DNA of 64,000 nt from Stutzerimonas stutzeri. GTDB taxonomy: Bacteria > Pseudomonadota > Gammaproteobacteria > Pseudomonadales > Pseudomonadaceae. The notes beneath the pieces were generated by a model, which saw only the letters and a program-made list of their open reading frames with translations, was not told where the DNA came from and made no database searches. Positions 27,746-36,808 of this stretch are shown here, one piece after another. Made by a program: the position numbers and the translations under genes. Positions within the stretch are counted from its first letter, which is position 1. Every line of letters starts with the position of its first letter. Where the stretch lies: assembly GCF_024448985.1 (NCBI RefSeq), contig NZ_JAMOII010000002.1:515907-579906 (forward strand). Reading direction: 5' to 3'.

Positions 27746-29281
27746 TCAGTTCATGCCAGGAAACCTGCTTTCGGCCTCCGGTTCGGCCCGCGGTGGCATA
27801 TGGTGCGTGGTGACAAGCTTGTCGTCCTGCATCGAGTGCAGATGGACATCGAACCCCCAAAGCCGATGCAGGTGCTTGAGTATCTCGTCGGTGGAGCCGC
27901 CCAGTGGTTTGCGGTCGTGTTGCTGATGGCGCAGGGTCAGTGAGCGATCCCCGCGACGATCGACGCTCCATACCTGCACGTTGGGCTCGCGATTGCCAAG
28001 GTTGTACTGCGCTGCCAACAATTCGCGAATGGCGTGGTAGCCGTTTTCGTCATGAATGGCAGGGACCAGTAGTTCGTCTTTCTGATCGTCGTCGAGGATG
28101 CTGAACAACTTGAGATCGCGGATCACCTTCGGTGAGAGAAATTGCAGGATGAAACTCTCATCCTTGAAGTTGTTCATCGCGAATTTCACCGTGGTCAGCC
28201 AGTCGCTGCCGGCAATGTCAGGGAACCAGCGCTTGTCTTCCTCGGTGGGGTTCTCGCAGATCCGGCGGATGTCCTGGTACATGGCGAACCCAAGCGTGTA
28301 GGGGTTGATGCCGCTGTAATACGGACTGTCGAAGCCAGGTTGATAGATCACGCTGGTGTGCGACTGCAGAAACTCCATCATGAAGCCGTCGGTCACCAAG
28401 CCCTCATCGTACAGGTCGTTGAGCAGCGTGTAGTGCCAGAACGTCGCCCAGCCCTCGTTCATCACCTGGGTCTGGCGCTGCGGATAGAAGTACTGCGCGA
28501 TCTTGCGCACGATACGCACCACCTCGCGCTGCCAAGGCTCCAGCAGGGGAGCGTGTTTCTCGATGAAATAAAGAATGTTCTCCTGCGGCTCGGCCGGGAA
28601 GCGCTGGTCACGTTGGCGCTCGTCGTCCTTTTCACCGAATTTGGGAATGGTCCGCCAGAGGTCGTTGATCTGCTTCTGCAGATGCTCCTCGCGGTCCTTC
28701 TGGCGGCGCCGCTCCTCTTCGGCGGATATGGGATAGGGGCGCTTGTAACGGTCGACGCCGTAATTCATCAGGGCATGGCAGGAATCGAGCAAGTCTTCCA
28801 CCGCATCGATGCCGTGGCGTTCCTCGCACTGGGTGATGTACTGCTTGGCGAAGACGAGGTAGTCGATGATCGAGCTGGCATCGGTCCAGGTGCGGAACAG
28901 GTAGTTGCCCTTGAAGAAACTGTTGTGGCCGTAGCTGGCATGGGCGATTACCAACGCCTGCATGGTGATGGTGTTTTCTTCCATCAGATAGGCGATGCAG
29001 GGGTCGGAGTTGATCACGATCTCGTAGGCCAGCCCCATCTGGCCACGCGTGTAGGATTTCTCGGTGCTGAGGAAATGCTTGCCATAGGACCAATGGTGGT
29101 AGCCCAGCGGCATGCCCACCGAGGCGTAGGCGTCCATCATCTGCTCGGCGGTGATGACCTCGATCTGGTTCGGGTAGGTATCCAGCGCATAGCGCTCGGC
29201 GATACGTCCGATCTCGCGGTCGTAGGTACGGATCAGGTCGAAGGTCCATTCCGAGCCGGTGGATATGGGCTGTCGTTTCAT
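27746..29281 (-). CDS. SpoVR family protein (YcgB)
   Basis: The 511-residue protein begins [17 protein letters not shown] and shows conserved SpoVR segments such as [10 protein letters not shown] near residue 60, [14 protein letters not shown] near 113 and [11 protein letters not shown] near 272. The family is named after a Bacillus sporulation-cortex gene. In proteobacteria it travels with PrkA and DUF444 proteins and its activity is unknown. It is the last gene of that three-gene operon, ten bases after the DUF444 gene. No signal peptide or membrane segment is seen. Confidence 0.92.
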   Translation of the reverse strand: MKRQPISTGSEWTFDLIRTYDREIGRIAERYALDTYPNQIEVITAEQMMDAYASVGMPLGYHHWSYGKHFLSTEKSYTRGQMGLAYEIVINSDPCIAYLMEENTITMQALVIAHASYGHNSFFKGNYLFRTWTDASSIIDYLVFAKQYITQCEERHGIDAVEDLLDSCHALMNYGVDRYKRPYPISAEEERRRQKDREEHLQKQINDLWRTIPKFGEKDDERQRDQRFPAEPQENILYFIEKHAPLLEPWQREVVRIVRKIAQYFYPQRQTQVMNEGWATFWHYTLLNDLYDEGLVTDGFMMEFLQSHTSVIYQPGFDSPYYSGINPYTLGFAMYQDIRRICENPTEEDKRWFPDIAGSDWLTTVKFAMNNFKDESFILQFLSPKVIRDLKLFSILDDDQKDELLVPAIHDENGYHAIRELLAAQYNLGNREPNVQVWSVDRRGDRSLTLRHQQHDRKPLGGSTDEILKHLHRLWGFDVHLHSMQDDKLVTTHHMPPRAEPEAESRFPGMN

Positions 29282-29291
29282 GCTGCGTACC

Positions 29292-30563
29292 TCAGCTAGC
29301 CATGCGCCGCTGGAAGAGTTCGCGGAACACCGGATAGATGTCGCCTGCGGTCACCAGTTGCTGTTGGGCGAACGAGTCGCCGAAGGCTTCGGCCACCTGG
29401 TTGTACTCGTACCACAGCGCCTGATGTTCGCGCGGCGTGATCTCGACGTAGGTGAAGTATTGGACAAACGGCATGATCTGGTTGATCAGGATGTCCCGGC
29501 AGATCGGCGAGTCATCGTTCCAGTTATCGCCGTCCGAAGCCTGCGCCGCATAGATGTTCCATTCATTGGCCGGATAACGCTCTGCCATGATCTCCTGCAT
29601 CATTTTCAGAGCGCTGGAAACAATGGTTCCGCCGGTTTCCCGCGAATAGAAAAATTCCTCTTCATCGACCTCCTTGGCGCTGGTGTGGTGGCGGATGAAC
29701 ACCACGTCAATCTTGTCGTAGTTCCGTTTGAGGAATAGGTACAAGAGGATGAAGAAGCGTTTGGCGATGTCCTTGGTCGCCTGGGTCATGGAGCCGGAAA
29801 CGTCCATCAGGCAAAACATCACGGCCTTGGAGCTGGGGTTGGGATGCTTGACCAGCAGGTTGTACTTGAGGTCGAAGGTGTCGAGGAAGGGCACACGATG
29901 GATGCGTGCGCTGAGCCGCTCGATTTCCTCTTCGGCCGCCTGGATGTCGGTGAAATTGGCGGGCTCTTCCAGTTTCAACCGCGCCAGTTCGGCTTTCACT
30001 TCACGCAATTTGGCGCGGCTGCTACCGGACAGAGCAATGCGACGCGCATGAGCCGAACGCAACGTGCGCACGATGTTGATGCGCGACGGATTGCCCTCGT
30101 TGCTGATGCCGGCGCGCACCGTCTTGAAGGTGTCGGTACCGGTCAGGTGACGCTTGACCAGATTGGGTAGCTCGAGGTCCTCGAACATGAAGTCGAGAAA
30201 CTCTTCCTGAGTGATCTGAAAAACGAAGTCGTCCATGCCTTCGCCGTTATTGCTGGCCTTGCCGGCACCCTGACCCCCGCCACCGCCCTGCGGTCGTGGA
30301 ATGCGCTCACCGGCGATGAACTCCTTGTTGCCGGGATGAACAATGGTCTGCCGACCGCCGCGTCCGTGATGCAGGATCGGCTCGTCGATATCGCGACCGG
30401 GAATGCTGATCTGCTCACCATGTTCCATATCGGTGATGGAGCGGCGTCCCACGGCCTCCTCGACCGCTTTCTTGATATGCCCACGGTATCGCTGCAGGAA
30501 TCGCTGGCGGTTCACCGTGCTTTTGTTCTTGCCGTTCAGGCGACGGTCGATCACGTAGCTCAT
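29292..30563 (-). CDS. DUF444 (YeaH/YhbH) protein with a von Willebrand A domain
   Basis: The 423-residue protein has a basic N-terminal part, a Gly/Gln-rich linker (GGGGGQGAG near residue 95) and a C-terminal von Willebrand A-type domain. That domain carries the metal site DVSGS near residue 255. YeaH-type proteins act with the PrkA kinase in nitrogen-starvation and stationary-phase responses in enterobacteria. Here it lies between prkA and spoVR on the same strand. An 84-base gap containing a strong hairpin separates it from prkA. Confidence 0.92.
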   Translation of the reverse strand: MSYVIDRRLNGKNKSTVNRQRFLQRYRGHIKKAVEEAVGRRSITDMEHGEQISIPGRDIDEPILHHGRGGRQTIVHPGNKEFIAGERIPRPQGGGGGQGAGKASNNGEGMDDFVFQITQEEFLDFMFEDLELPNLVKRHLTGTDTFKTVRAGISNEGNPSRINIVRTLRSAHARRIALSGSSRAKLREVKAELARLKLEEPANFTDIQAAEEEIERLSARIHRVPFLDTFDLKYNLLVKHPNPSSKAVMFCLMDVSGSMTQATKDIAKRFFILLYLFLKRNYDKIDVVFIRHHTSAKEVDEEEFFYSRETGGTIVSSALKMMQEIMAERYPANEWNIYAAQASDGDNWNDDSPICRDILINQIMPFVQYFTYVEITPREHQALWYEYNQVAEAFGDSFAQQQLVTAGDIYPVFRELFQRRMAS

Positions 30564-30594
30564 ACGAGCCCTCCGGGTCGAGCTGGAAGTCGTA

Positions 30595-30637
30595 AGCTTG
30601 AAGCTGGAAGTGCTGCTTTGGCTCCCAGCTTCAAGCT
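30595..30637. repeat. 13-bp perfect inverted repeat between prkA and the DUF444 gene
   Basis: AGCTTGAAGCTGG (30595-30607) is perfectly complementary to CCAGCTTCAAGCT (30625-30637) with a 17-base loop. In the mRNA it would form a stable hairpin just after the prkA stop codon. There is no T tract, so processing, mRNA protection or partial attenuation is more likely than full termination. Confidence 0.65.
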
Positions 30638-30647
30638 CTCAGCTGCT

Positions 30648-32570
30648 TTACTGTGATTTCCGTACCCGCAGATACCATTCCGAAAGCAGGCGAACCTGTT
30701 TCTCCGTGTAGCCGCGCTCGACCATGCGCACGACGAAGTCGTTGTGCTTCTTCTGATCTTCCTTGCTGGCCTTGGCGTTGAAGCTGATGACAGGCAGTAG
30801 GTCCTCGGTGTTGGAGAACATCTTCTTCTCGATCACCACGCGCAGCTTCTCGTAGCTGAGCCAGCTCGGATTCTTGCCGTTGTTGTTGGCCCGCGCGCGC
30901 AAGACGAAGTTGACGATCTCGTTGCGGAAATCCTTCGGGTTGCTGATGCCGGCGGGTTTCTCGATCTTCTCCAGCTCCTCATTGAGCGCCATGCGGTTGA
31001 GGATTTCGCCGGTTTCCGGGTCGCGGTATTCCTGATCCTGAATCCAGAAGTCCGCGTAGAGCACGTAGCGGTCGAAGATGTTCTGGCCGTACTCGCTATA
31101 GGACTCAAGGTAGGCGGTCTGGATTTCCTTGCCAATGAAGTCGACGTAACGCGGAGCGAGGTACTCCTTGATAAAGCGCAGGTAGCGCTCGCGCACCTCG
31201 GCCGGGAATTGCTCTTGCTCGATCTGCTGCTCCAGCACATAGAGCAGGTGCACCGGGTTAGCGGCGATTTCGTGCGGATCGAAGTTGAACACCTTGGAGA
31301 GGATCTTGAAGGCGAAGCGGGTCGATAGACCATTCATGCCCTCGTCGACACCGGCGGTGTCACGGTATTCCTGGATAGACTTCGCCTTCGGATCGGTATC
31401 TTTCAGATTCTCGCCATCGTAGACGCGCATCTTCGAGTAGATATTGGAGTTTTCCGGCTCCTTCAGGCGGCTCAACACAGAGAACTGCGCCAGCATCTTC
31501 AGCGTATCCGGGGCGCAGTGGGCCTTTGACAGCGAGCTGTTGAACAGGAGTTTGTCGTAAATCTTGATCTCATCGGTGACACGTAGGCAGTACGGCACCT
31601 TGACGATGTAGATCCGGTCGATGAAGGCTTCGTTGTTCTTGTTGTTGCGGAAGGTGTGCCACTCCGACTCGTTGGAGTGGGCCAGCAAAATGCCGTTGTA
31701 GGGAATCGCGCCGAGGCCTTCGGTGCTGTTGTAGTTCCCTTCCTGAGTGGCGGTCAGCAATGGGTGCAGCACCTTGATCGGCGCCTTGAACATCTCGACG
31801 AATTCCATCATGCCTTGGTTGGCGCGGCAGAGTGCACCAGAGTAGCTATAGGCATCGGCGTCGTTTTGCGGAAACTCCTCGAGCTTACGGATATCCACTT
31901 TACCGACCAGAGCTGAAATGTCCTGGTTGTTCTCATCGCCCGGTTCGGTCTTGGCAACGGCGATCTGATTGAGGATCGAGGGATAGAGCTTGACCACGCG
32001 GAACTGACTGATGTCGCCGCCAAATTCCTGCAAACGCTTGGTGGCCCAGGGCGACATGATCGAGTTCAGATAGCGACGTGGGATGCCATAGTCTTCTTCG
32101 AGGATCTGCGCATCCTCGGCCGGGTTGAACAAACCCAGCGGCGACTCGAAAACCGGCGAGCCCTTGATGGCGTAAAAGGGCACCTTTTCCATCAGCTGCT
32201 TGAGCTTTTCAGCGAGCGAGGACTTGCCGCCGCCAACCGGACCGAGCAGATAAAGAATCTGCTTCTTCTCTTCGAGTCCCTGCGCGGCATGGCGGAAATA
32301 GGAGACGATTTGATCGATGCAGTCTTCCATGCCATGAAAGTCTTCGAACGCGGGGTAGCGGCGGATCACCTTGTTGGAAAAGATCCGGGAAAGGCGTGAG
32401 TCGGTCGAGGTATCGATCAGCTCGGGTTCACCGATTGCCATCAATAGACGTTCGGCTGCAGTGGCGTAGGTGCCCCGGTCTTCCTTGCACAGATCGAGGT
32501 ACTCCTGAAGCGAATACTCTTCCTGGCGGGTTGCTTCGAATCGTTGCTGGAAATGGCTGAAAATGCTCAT
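30648..32570 (-). CDS. prkA: PrkA family serine protein kinase (YeaG)
   Basis: This 640-residue protein has an N-terminal AAA+ domain with Walker A GPVGGGKSS near residue 110. The C-terminal PrkA kinase-like domain runs from about residue 390. The start MSIFSHFQQRFE follows a GAGGTGAAGTC ribosome-binding site; a 30-residue upstream extension is not conserved. YeaG/PrkA proteins are linked to stationary phase and nitrogen stress. Biochemically the kinase activity has been debated, and protease activity has been proposed for the Bacillus protein. It is the first gene of the operon with DUF444 and SpoVR. Confidence 0.94.
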   Translation of the reverse strand: MSIFSHFQQRFEATRQEEYSLQEYLDLCKEDRGTYATAAERLLMAIGEPELIDTSTDSRLSRIFSNKVIRRYPAFEDFHGMEDCIDQIVSYFRHAAQGLEEKKQILYLLGPVGGGKSSLAEKLKQLMEKVPFYAIKGSPVFESPLGLFNPAEDAQILEEDYGIPRRYLNSIMSPWATKRLQEFGGDISQFRVVKLYPSILNQIAVAKTEPGDENNQDISALVGKVDIRKLEEFPQNDADAYSYSGALCRANQGMMEFVEMFKAPIKVLHPLLTATQEGNYNSTEGLGAIPYNGILLAHSNESEWHTFRNNKNNEAFIDRIYIVKVPYCLRVTDEIKIYDKLLFNSSLSKAHCAPDTLKMLAQFSVLSRLKEPENSNIYSKMRVYDGENLKDTDPKAKSIQEYRDTAGVDEGMNGLSTRFAFKILSKVFNFDPHEIAANPVHLLYVLEQQIEQEQFPAEVRERYLRFIKEYLAPRYVDFIGKEIQTAYLESYSEYGQNIFDRYVLYADFWIQDQEYRDPETGEILNRMALNEELEKIEKPAGISNPKDFRNEIVNFVLRARANNNGKNPSWLSYEKLRVVIEKKMFSNTEDLLPVISFNAKASKEDQKKHNDFVVRMVERGYTEKQVRLLSEWYLRVRKSQ

Positions 32571-32840
32571 GACTTCACCTCGGACGATGCTCGGAGCCGG
32601 TGTTGTCATCAGGCATTCAGGTGCGGCCGACTGATCGACCTGTGGAGTTCCCCCGAACACCTAATGGTTAAAACCTGAGGCCGGTAGCCAGTAGATGGCT
32701 TCCACCTGTTTGGATGGCCTTAACTGAAGGATAGTTCGGATTCAGCAAATTCAAGGGAAGAGAGGGGCAATAACCGCTGCGTTTCGTCGGACGAACAGCG
32801 CAAGGCCGCGCAATACGCGGCGTAACGGGAGATATTTTTT
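32571..32840. other. intergenic region upstream of the prkA operon
   Basis: These 270 bases hold the promoter and leader of the prkA operon and the 3' region of glpE. A small GC hairpin (GCCGCG-TATT-GCGCGGC, minus strand) near 32802-32820 follows the glpE stop and could be a weak terminator. No clear sigma-54, sigma-S or sigma-70 promoter could be chosen by eye. Confidence 0.4.
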
Positions 32841-33170
32841 TTACAGCGGATCGCCTTGTTCGACGTCCTGAGGGAAGGTCTGCCGCCACAGCTCAAAGCC
32901 ACCGTCGAGGCTGTAGACGTCGGAAAATCCTTGGTTGATGAGGTAAGCCGCGGCGCTCTGACTGGAGTGGCCGTGGTAGCAAGTGACGATGAGCGGATGA
33001 TCCAAGTCCGCCGCCGCGATGAAATCGGGCAGCGATTGATTGTCGAGATGCGTCGATCCGCTGATATGGCCGTTGGCGTAACTGTTTGGATCACGAATAT
33101 CGACGATCACGCCGCCTTCGCTGCGCAGCGCCTGGGCCTGCTCTGGAGAGATGCGTTTGAAGTCGGTCAT
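32841..33170 (-). CDS. glpE: thiosulfate sulfurtransferase GlpE (single-domain rhodanese)
   Basis: The 109-residue protein is a single rhodanese domain. The active-site loop CYHGHSSQS near residue 64 has the catalytic cysteine. The opening [19 protein letters not shown] is that of GlpE. It transfers sulfur from thiosulfate to thiophilic acceptors. Its start overlaps the stop of apaH as ATGA, placing it at the end of the lptD-surA-pdxA-rsmA-apaG-apaH gene series. Confidence 0.94.
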   Translation of the reverse strand: MTDFKRISPEQAQALRSEGGVIVDIRDPNSYANGHISGSTHLDNQSLPDFIAAADLDHPLIVTCYHGHSSQSAAAYLINQGFSDVYSLDGGFELWRQTFPQDVEQGDPL

Positions 33171-33988
33171 GGTTTTGCCTCGCAGTCACAGTGGTGCAGT
33201 TCGTTGCTGTCGACGTTCATCAGGGTCATGGTGTTGCCCCATACGCAGCCGGTATCCAACGCGTAGACGTTGGGCTCGTCGCAATGACCCTCCAGCGCCG
33301 CCCAATGGCCGAAGATAATCTTGCATCCGCGGGCCTTGCGGTTGGGGTGGCTGAACCAGGGCTCGAAGCCCGGCGGCGCCGAATCCAACCCGTCCTTGGC
33401 CTGCAACTCCAGCGTGCCGTCGGCCTTGCAGAACCGCATGCGGGTGAAATAGTTAGTGATCAGGCGCAGCCGCGGCACGCCTTGCAGGTCTTTGTTCCAC
33501 TTGGCCGGCTGGTTGCCATACATGCCGTCGAGAAAGGGCGGCAGCAAGGCGTCGTCGCGCAATGCCTGCTCGACTTCTGCGGCGCGCCGGAGTGCCTTGG
33601 CCAGCGTCCATTGGGGTGGAATGCCGGCGTGGACCATGGTTGTCTCGCGTTCGGCGTCGTGATGGATCAATTTCTGCTGGCGCAGCCAGTCGATCAGCTC
33701 CGCTCGATCAGGTGCGTCGAGGATGGGTTTGAGCGTGTCGGATCTTTTTAGCCGCTCGATATTGTGCGCAACGGCTACCAGATGCAGATCGTGATTGCCC
33801 AGCACCGTAACGCCCGAGGTGCCCAAGTCGCGCACGAAACGCAGCGCCTCGAGCGACTGTGGGCCTCGGTTGACCAAATCTCCGGCGAGCCACAGGCAAT
33901 CGCGTGAGGGGCTGAAATCGACCCGCTGCAGCAGGCATCGAAGAGGTTCGAGGCAACCTTGCAGGTCGCCGACAGCATAGGTAGTCAA
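33167..33988 (-). CDS. apaH: diadenosine tetraphosphatase, symmetrical (TTG start)
   Basis: The 273-residue metallophosphatase has the motifs [10 protein letters not shown] near residue 7, [10 protein letters not shown] near 37 and GNHDLHLVA near 64, plus the terminal histidine motif in [10 protein letters not shown]. It hydrolyses Ap4A to two ADP and also decaps NpnN-capped RNA in E. coli. No ATG lies near the conserved start. The reading [10 protein letters not shown] is preceded by TTG, which overlaps the apaG stop and has GGAG eight bases upstream, so TTG is taken as the start. Confidence 0.92.
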   Translation of the reverse strand: MTTYAVGDLQGCLEPLRCLLQRVDFSPSRDCLWLAGDLVNRGPQSLEALRFVRDLGTSGVTVLGNHDLHLVAVAHNIERLKRSDTLKPILDAPDRAELIDWLRQQKLIHHDAERETTMVHAGIPPQWTLAKALRRAAEVEQALRDDALLPPFLDGMYGNQPAKWNKDLQGVPRLRLITNYFTRMRFCKADGTLELQAKDGLDSAPPGFEPWFSHPNRKARGCKIIFGHWAALEGHCDEPNVYALDTGCVWGNTMTLMNVDSNELHHCDCEAKP

Positions 33989-34368
33989 TGCAGAGCTCCG
34001 GGTACGGCCAGCCGGAAAGGCGCAATCGCGGCTTCGAAGCGGTGTCCATCTTCGGCCAGCATCTGATAGCTGCCCTGCATCGTGCCGACGCGGGAGGTCA
34101 TCAGCGTGCCGCTGGTGTAGACGTGACGTTGGCCCGGTGCGATCACCGGCTGTTCGCCGACCACTCCGGCGCCGCGTACTTCCTGCACCTGTCCGTCGCC
34201 GTCGGTGATGATCCAGTGGCGAGACAGCAGTTGTGCGGTCAGCTGGCCTTTGTTTTCGATCGTTACCCTGTAGGCAAAGGCATAACGGTTTTGTTCCGGC
34301 TGCGACTGGTCGGCCAGGTATGTCGGGCTGACGCTGACGTCGAACCAGTAGCGGAGGTCTTCGGACAT
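33985..34368 (-). CDS. apaG: ApaG protein
   Basis: The 127-residue protein is a single fibronectin-III-like beta domain with the conserved [13 protein letters not shown] segment and the [17 protein letters not shown] segment near the C-terminus. ApaG proteins are linked to cobalt and magnesium resistance and occur next to apaH and rsmA; the molecular role is unknown. A GCAGGAGTCCCC ribosome-binding site precedes the ATG. The gene overlaps the TTG start of apaH. Confidence 0.94.
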   Translation of the reverse strand: MSEDLRYWFDVSVSPTYLADQSQPEQNRYAFAYRVTIENKGQLTAQLLSRHWIITDGDGQVQEVRGAGVVGEQPVIAPGQRHVYTSGTLMTSRVGTMQGSYQMLAEDGHRFEAAIAPFRLAVPGALH

Positions 34369-34394
34369 GGGGACTCCTGCGGTGGGCTTCGCCT

Positions 34395-35201
34395 TCAGAC
34401 GCGGTCGCAGACGCGGTCGGAAAGTTGATCTGACAATCTGACGAACGCGGCCAGATCCAACTGTTCCGGGCGCAGGCTGCCGTCGACATCGGCTGCGGCG
34501 ATTTCGTCCGCGTCGAGCAGACCTTTGAGTGTATTGCGCAGCGTCTTGCGGCGCTGATTGAAAGCCTGACGGACCACGATTTCCAACTGGCGATGGTCGC
34601 GCGCCGGATGCGGCAGCACCTCGTGCGGGACTAGACGCACGATGGCCGATTCGACCTTGGGTGCCGGATTGAAGGAGCCAGACCCCACATTGAACAGATG
34701 CTCTACACGGCAATGGTATTGCACCATGATCGACAGACGCCCCCAGTCTCCGCCGCCTGGCTGCGCAGCGAGTCGCTCGACTACTTCCTTCTGCAGCATG
34801 AAATGCATGTCGCGGATCAGCCCGGCATGGTCGAGCAGGTGAAAGATCAGCGGTGTGGAAATGTTGTACGGCAGGTTGCCGACGATGCGCAGGCTGCCGG
34901 GCTCTTGACTCAATTGGGCGAAGTCGAACTTCAGTGCGTCACCCTGGTTGAGCGCGAAGTTGTCTCGATCGGCGAATTTTTGCTGAAGGATTGGAATCAG
35001 GTCCAGATCGAGTTCAACCACATCCAGCTGCGCACCGCTGTCAAGCAGGCCTTCGGTCAGGGCGCCCTGACCCGGCCCGATCTCGACGATTCGCTCGCCC
35101 GGCTTGGCATGGATGGCGCGCAGGATGCGATGGATCACGCCAGCGTCGTGGAGGAAATTCTGGCCGAAACGCTTGCGCGCGCGGTGTTGGTAGTCGGACA
35201 T
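34395..35201 (-). CDS. rsmA: 16S rRNA dimethyladenosine methyltransferase (KsgA)
   Basis: The 268-residue enzyme dimethylates two adjacent adenines near the 3' end of 16S rRNA. The opening [10 protein letters not shown], the SAM-binding [14 protein letters not shown] near residue 40 and the catalytic NLPYNIST near residue 113 are intact. The upstream ribosome-binding site GGAG lies seven bases before ATG and is embedded in an AGCTTGAAGC-type repeat. The C-terminal DRVCDRV is encoded by a short direct repeat. Confidence 0.97.
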   Translation of the reverse strand: MSDYQHRARKRFGQNFLHDAGVIHRILRAIHAKPGERIVEIGPGQGALTEGLLDSGAQLDVVELDLDLIPILQQKFADRDNFALNQGDALKFDFAQLSQEPGSLRIVGNLPYNISTPLIFHLLDHAGLIRDMHFMLQKEVVERLAAQPGGGDWGRLSIMVQYHCRVEHLFNVGSGSFNPAPKVESAIVRLVPHEVLPHPARDHRQLEIVVRQAFNQRRKTLRNTLKGLLDADEIAAADVDGSLRPEQLDLAAFVRLSDQLSDRVCDRV

Positions 35202-35338
35202 CGAAAGCTCCAGGGAGCAGCTTGAAGCAGAAGCTTGAAGCTGGAAGCGGATAAGGCGCGCATTTTAGCAGGCTGTAAGAAGGGAAAGACGATAACGGCG
35301 CTGAAGGCTGAAAGGCGGAACGAGACGGCCGTGTGGGC

Positions 35339-35406
35339 GTAGGACGGGTGCAACCGCCGAACGGAGTTCGGCATCGGACAGTTAGCCGGCTGTAGCTCGT
35401 CCTATG
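35339..35406. repeat. hairpin repeat of the GGTGCAACC family (copy 1)
   Basis: Outer arms CGTAGGACG (35339-35347) and CGTCCTATG (35398-35406) pair with one G-T position. Inside, GGGTGCAACCGCCGAACGGA resembles GGATGCAACCTTGCCGAGCG in the 36.6-kb gap, pointing to a shared degenerate repeat. Confidence 0.5.
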
Positions 35407-35480
35407 ATTCGCGACGAAAAAAAGAGATACATCTACTTACCGAGAAGTAGCGGCAGTAAGGCCAATCGCTACGCTATTCA

Positions 35481-35519
35481 GCTTCCAGCTTCCAGCTTCC
35501 AGCTTCCAGCTTCCAGCTT
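35481..35519. repeat. tandem repeat of GCTTCCA (five units plus a partial)
   Basis: Five perfect direct copies of the 7-bp unit GCTTCCA (35481-35515) are followed by GCTT, ending four bases before the pdxA stop codon. A 7-bp unit would be prone to slippage, so copy number may differ between strains. It lies outside the coding sequence. Confidence 0.9.
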
Positions 35520-35522
35520 AGC

Positions 35523-36506
35523 TCAGCTCGGGCTGGCCATCTGATACGCCGTTTCCACCGCTACCTGCAGGCTACCGGTATCGATTCGCCCTGTGCCGGC
35601 GAGGTCCAGTGCGGTGCCATGGTCGACCGACGTACGTACGATCGGTAGGCCCAAGGTCACGTTGACGGCCGCGCCGAAGCCTTTGTATTTGAGTACTGGC
35701 AAACCCTGGTCGTGATACATCGCCAGCACCGCGTCGCAGGTGTCGAGGTGCTTCGGTGTGAACAGGGTGTCGGCCGGTAGCGGGCCGATCAGATTCAGGC
35801 CATCACTGCGCAGACGCTGCAGGGTCGGTTCGATGATGTCGATTTCCTCGCGGCCCAGATGCCCGCCCTCGCCAGCATGGGGGTTGAGCCCGCAGACCAG
35901 AATACGCGGCTGCGCAATGCCGAATTTGCCGACCAGATCGGCATGCAGGATGCGGGCGACACGTTCCAGCCGCTCGGTGGTGATCGCCGCCGCGACGTCT
36001 TTGAGCGGCAGATGAGTGGTGACCAGCGCCACACGCAGGCCGTGAGTGGCGAGCATCATCACCACTTGCTCGGCGCCGGTTAGTTCGGCGAGGAATTCGG
36101 TGTGACCGGAGAAAGGAATGCCCGCTTCGTTGATCACACCCTTGTGCACCGGCGCGGTGATCATGCCGGCAAAGACGCCATCGATGCAGCCCTGACCAGC
36201 CCGCGTCAGTGTCTCCAGTACGTAGTCGCCGTTGTGCGGGTTCAGCTGACCCGCAGCTGCTGGCGCCTGAAGCGGCGTATCCCAGACATATAGACTGTTG
36301 GGCAGTGCCGGTGCGGTTGGCCAAGCCCCCGGGCCGACATCGAGAAGGTCGATGGCCAGTCCCAACTGTTCGGCGCGCTCGGCCAGCAGTGCACGGCTGG
36401 CGATGGCTACTAGCGCCCGGGGTTGGGCTTCGCGAGCCAGCAGCAGGCAAAGATCTGGACCGATGCCGGCCGGCTCTCCGGGTGTCAGGGCGAAGGGAAG
36501 GGACAT
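35523..36506 (-). CDS. pdxA: 4-hydroxythreonine-4-phosphate dehydrogenase
   Basis: The 327-residue enzyme oxidises 4-phospho-hydroxythreonine in pyridoxal-5'-phosphate synthesis. The opening [16 protein letters not shown], the metal-binding histidines in GHTEFLA near residue 133, [14 protein letters not shown] near 205 and AMYHDQG near 263 are all present. It is flanked on both sides by non-coding repeat-rich DNA of about 300 bases. That interrupts an otherwise tightly packed surA-pdxA-rsmA gene series. Confidence 0.97.
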   Translation of the reverse strand: MSLPFALTPGEPAGIGPDLCLLLAREAQPRALVAIASRALLAERAEQLGLAIDLLDVGPGAWPTAPALPNSLYVWDTPLQAPAAAGQLNPHNGDYVLETLTRAGQGCIDGVFAGMITAPVHKGVINEAGIPFSGHTEFLAELTGAEQVVMMLATHGLRVALVTTHLPLKDVAAAITTERLERVARILHADLVGKFGIAQPRILVCGLNPHAGEGGHLGREEIDIIEPTLQRLRSDGLNLIGPLPADTLFTPKHLDTCDAVLAMYHDQGLPVLKYKGFGAAVNVTLGLPIVRTSVDHGTALDLAGTGRIDTGSLQVAVETAYQMASPS

Positions 36507-36808
36507 AGGGCCTCCAGCGGTAGAGCGGCAAGCGAAGGGCAGCTACAAGCTGCAAGCGACAACTAAAGCAGGAGCCAAAGGCTAAAAGACGACAAAGACG
36601 CTAGAGGCCGAACGAAAAGCCCGCACTGACATGGGGCGGATGCAACCTTGCCGAGCGGAGCTGGAATCGTAGGGCGGGTTACACCCATCCTACGATTCTT
36701 GATAGATCGCATGACCCACTGCACATCGAGAGCAGCGGTGAGCTTCAGGCCAGAAGCAGCAAACTGAAGCCAGCCACCACGCTAATTTGCTTCCAGCTTC
36801 CATAGAGC
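36507..36808. other. 302-bp repeat-filled gap between surA and pdxA
   Basis: No gene is present. The gap contains CAGCTACAAGCTGCAAGC-like words near 36538, the GGATGCAACC repeat near 36638 and a perfect hairpin at 36664-36698. GCTTCCAGCTTCCA follows near 36788, just after the surA stop. Its composition mirrors the gap on the other side of pdxA. Confidence 0.6.
36664..36698. repeat. perfect hairpin repeat of the TCGTAGG family (copy 2)
   Basis: GAATCGTAGG (36664-36673) is perfectly complementary to CCTACGATTC (36689-36698), and the inner GCGGGT/ACCCAT extends the stem. It resembles the short extragenic palindromes scattered in Pseudomonas genomes. Confidence 0.7.

Larger units (their letters stand above)
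35202..35522. other. 321-bp repeat-filled gap between pdxA and rsmA
   Basis: No gene is present. From the rsmA side the gap holds AGCTTGAAGC-type repeats (35206-35248) and a hairpin-like block at 35339-35406. That block has CGTAGGACG/CGTCCTATG arms around GGTGCAACCGCCGAACGG. An A-rich stretch (35416-35430) follows, and then a 7-bp tandem repeat up to the pdxA stop. A very similar block lies on the other side of pdxA. No clear rsmA promoter was identified. Confidence 0.6.

Noticed and set aside
28142-29299. 385-codon open frame antisense to the SpoVR gene
   Set aside because: Val/Gln/His-rich composition typical of antisense frames; the SpoVR frame has conserved family motifs.
35481-35519. 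possible CRISPR array
   Set aside because: The repeats are seven bases long and directly abut each other with no spacers, so it is a simple tandem repeat.
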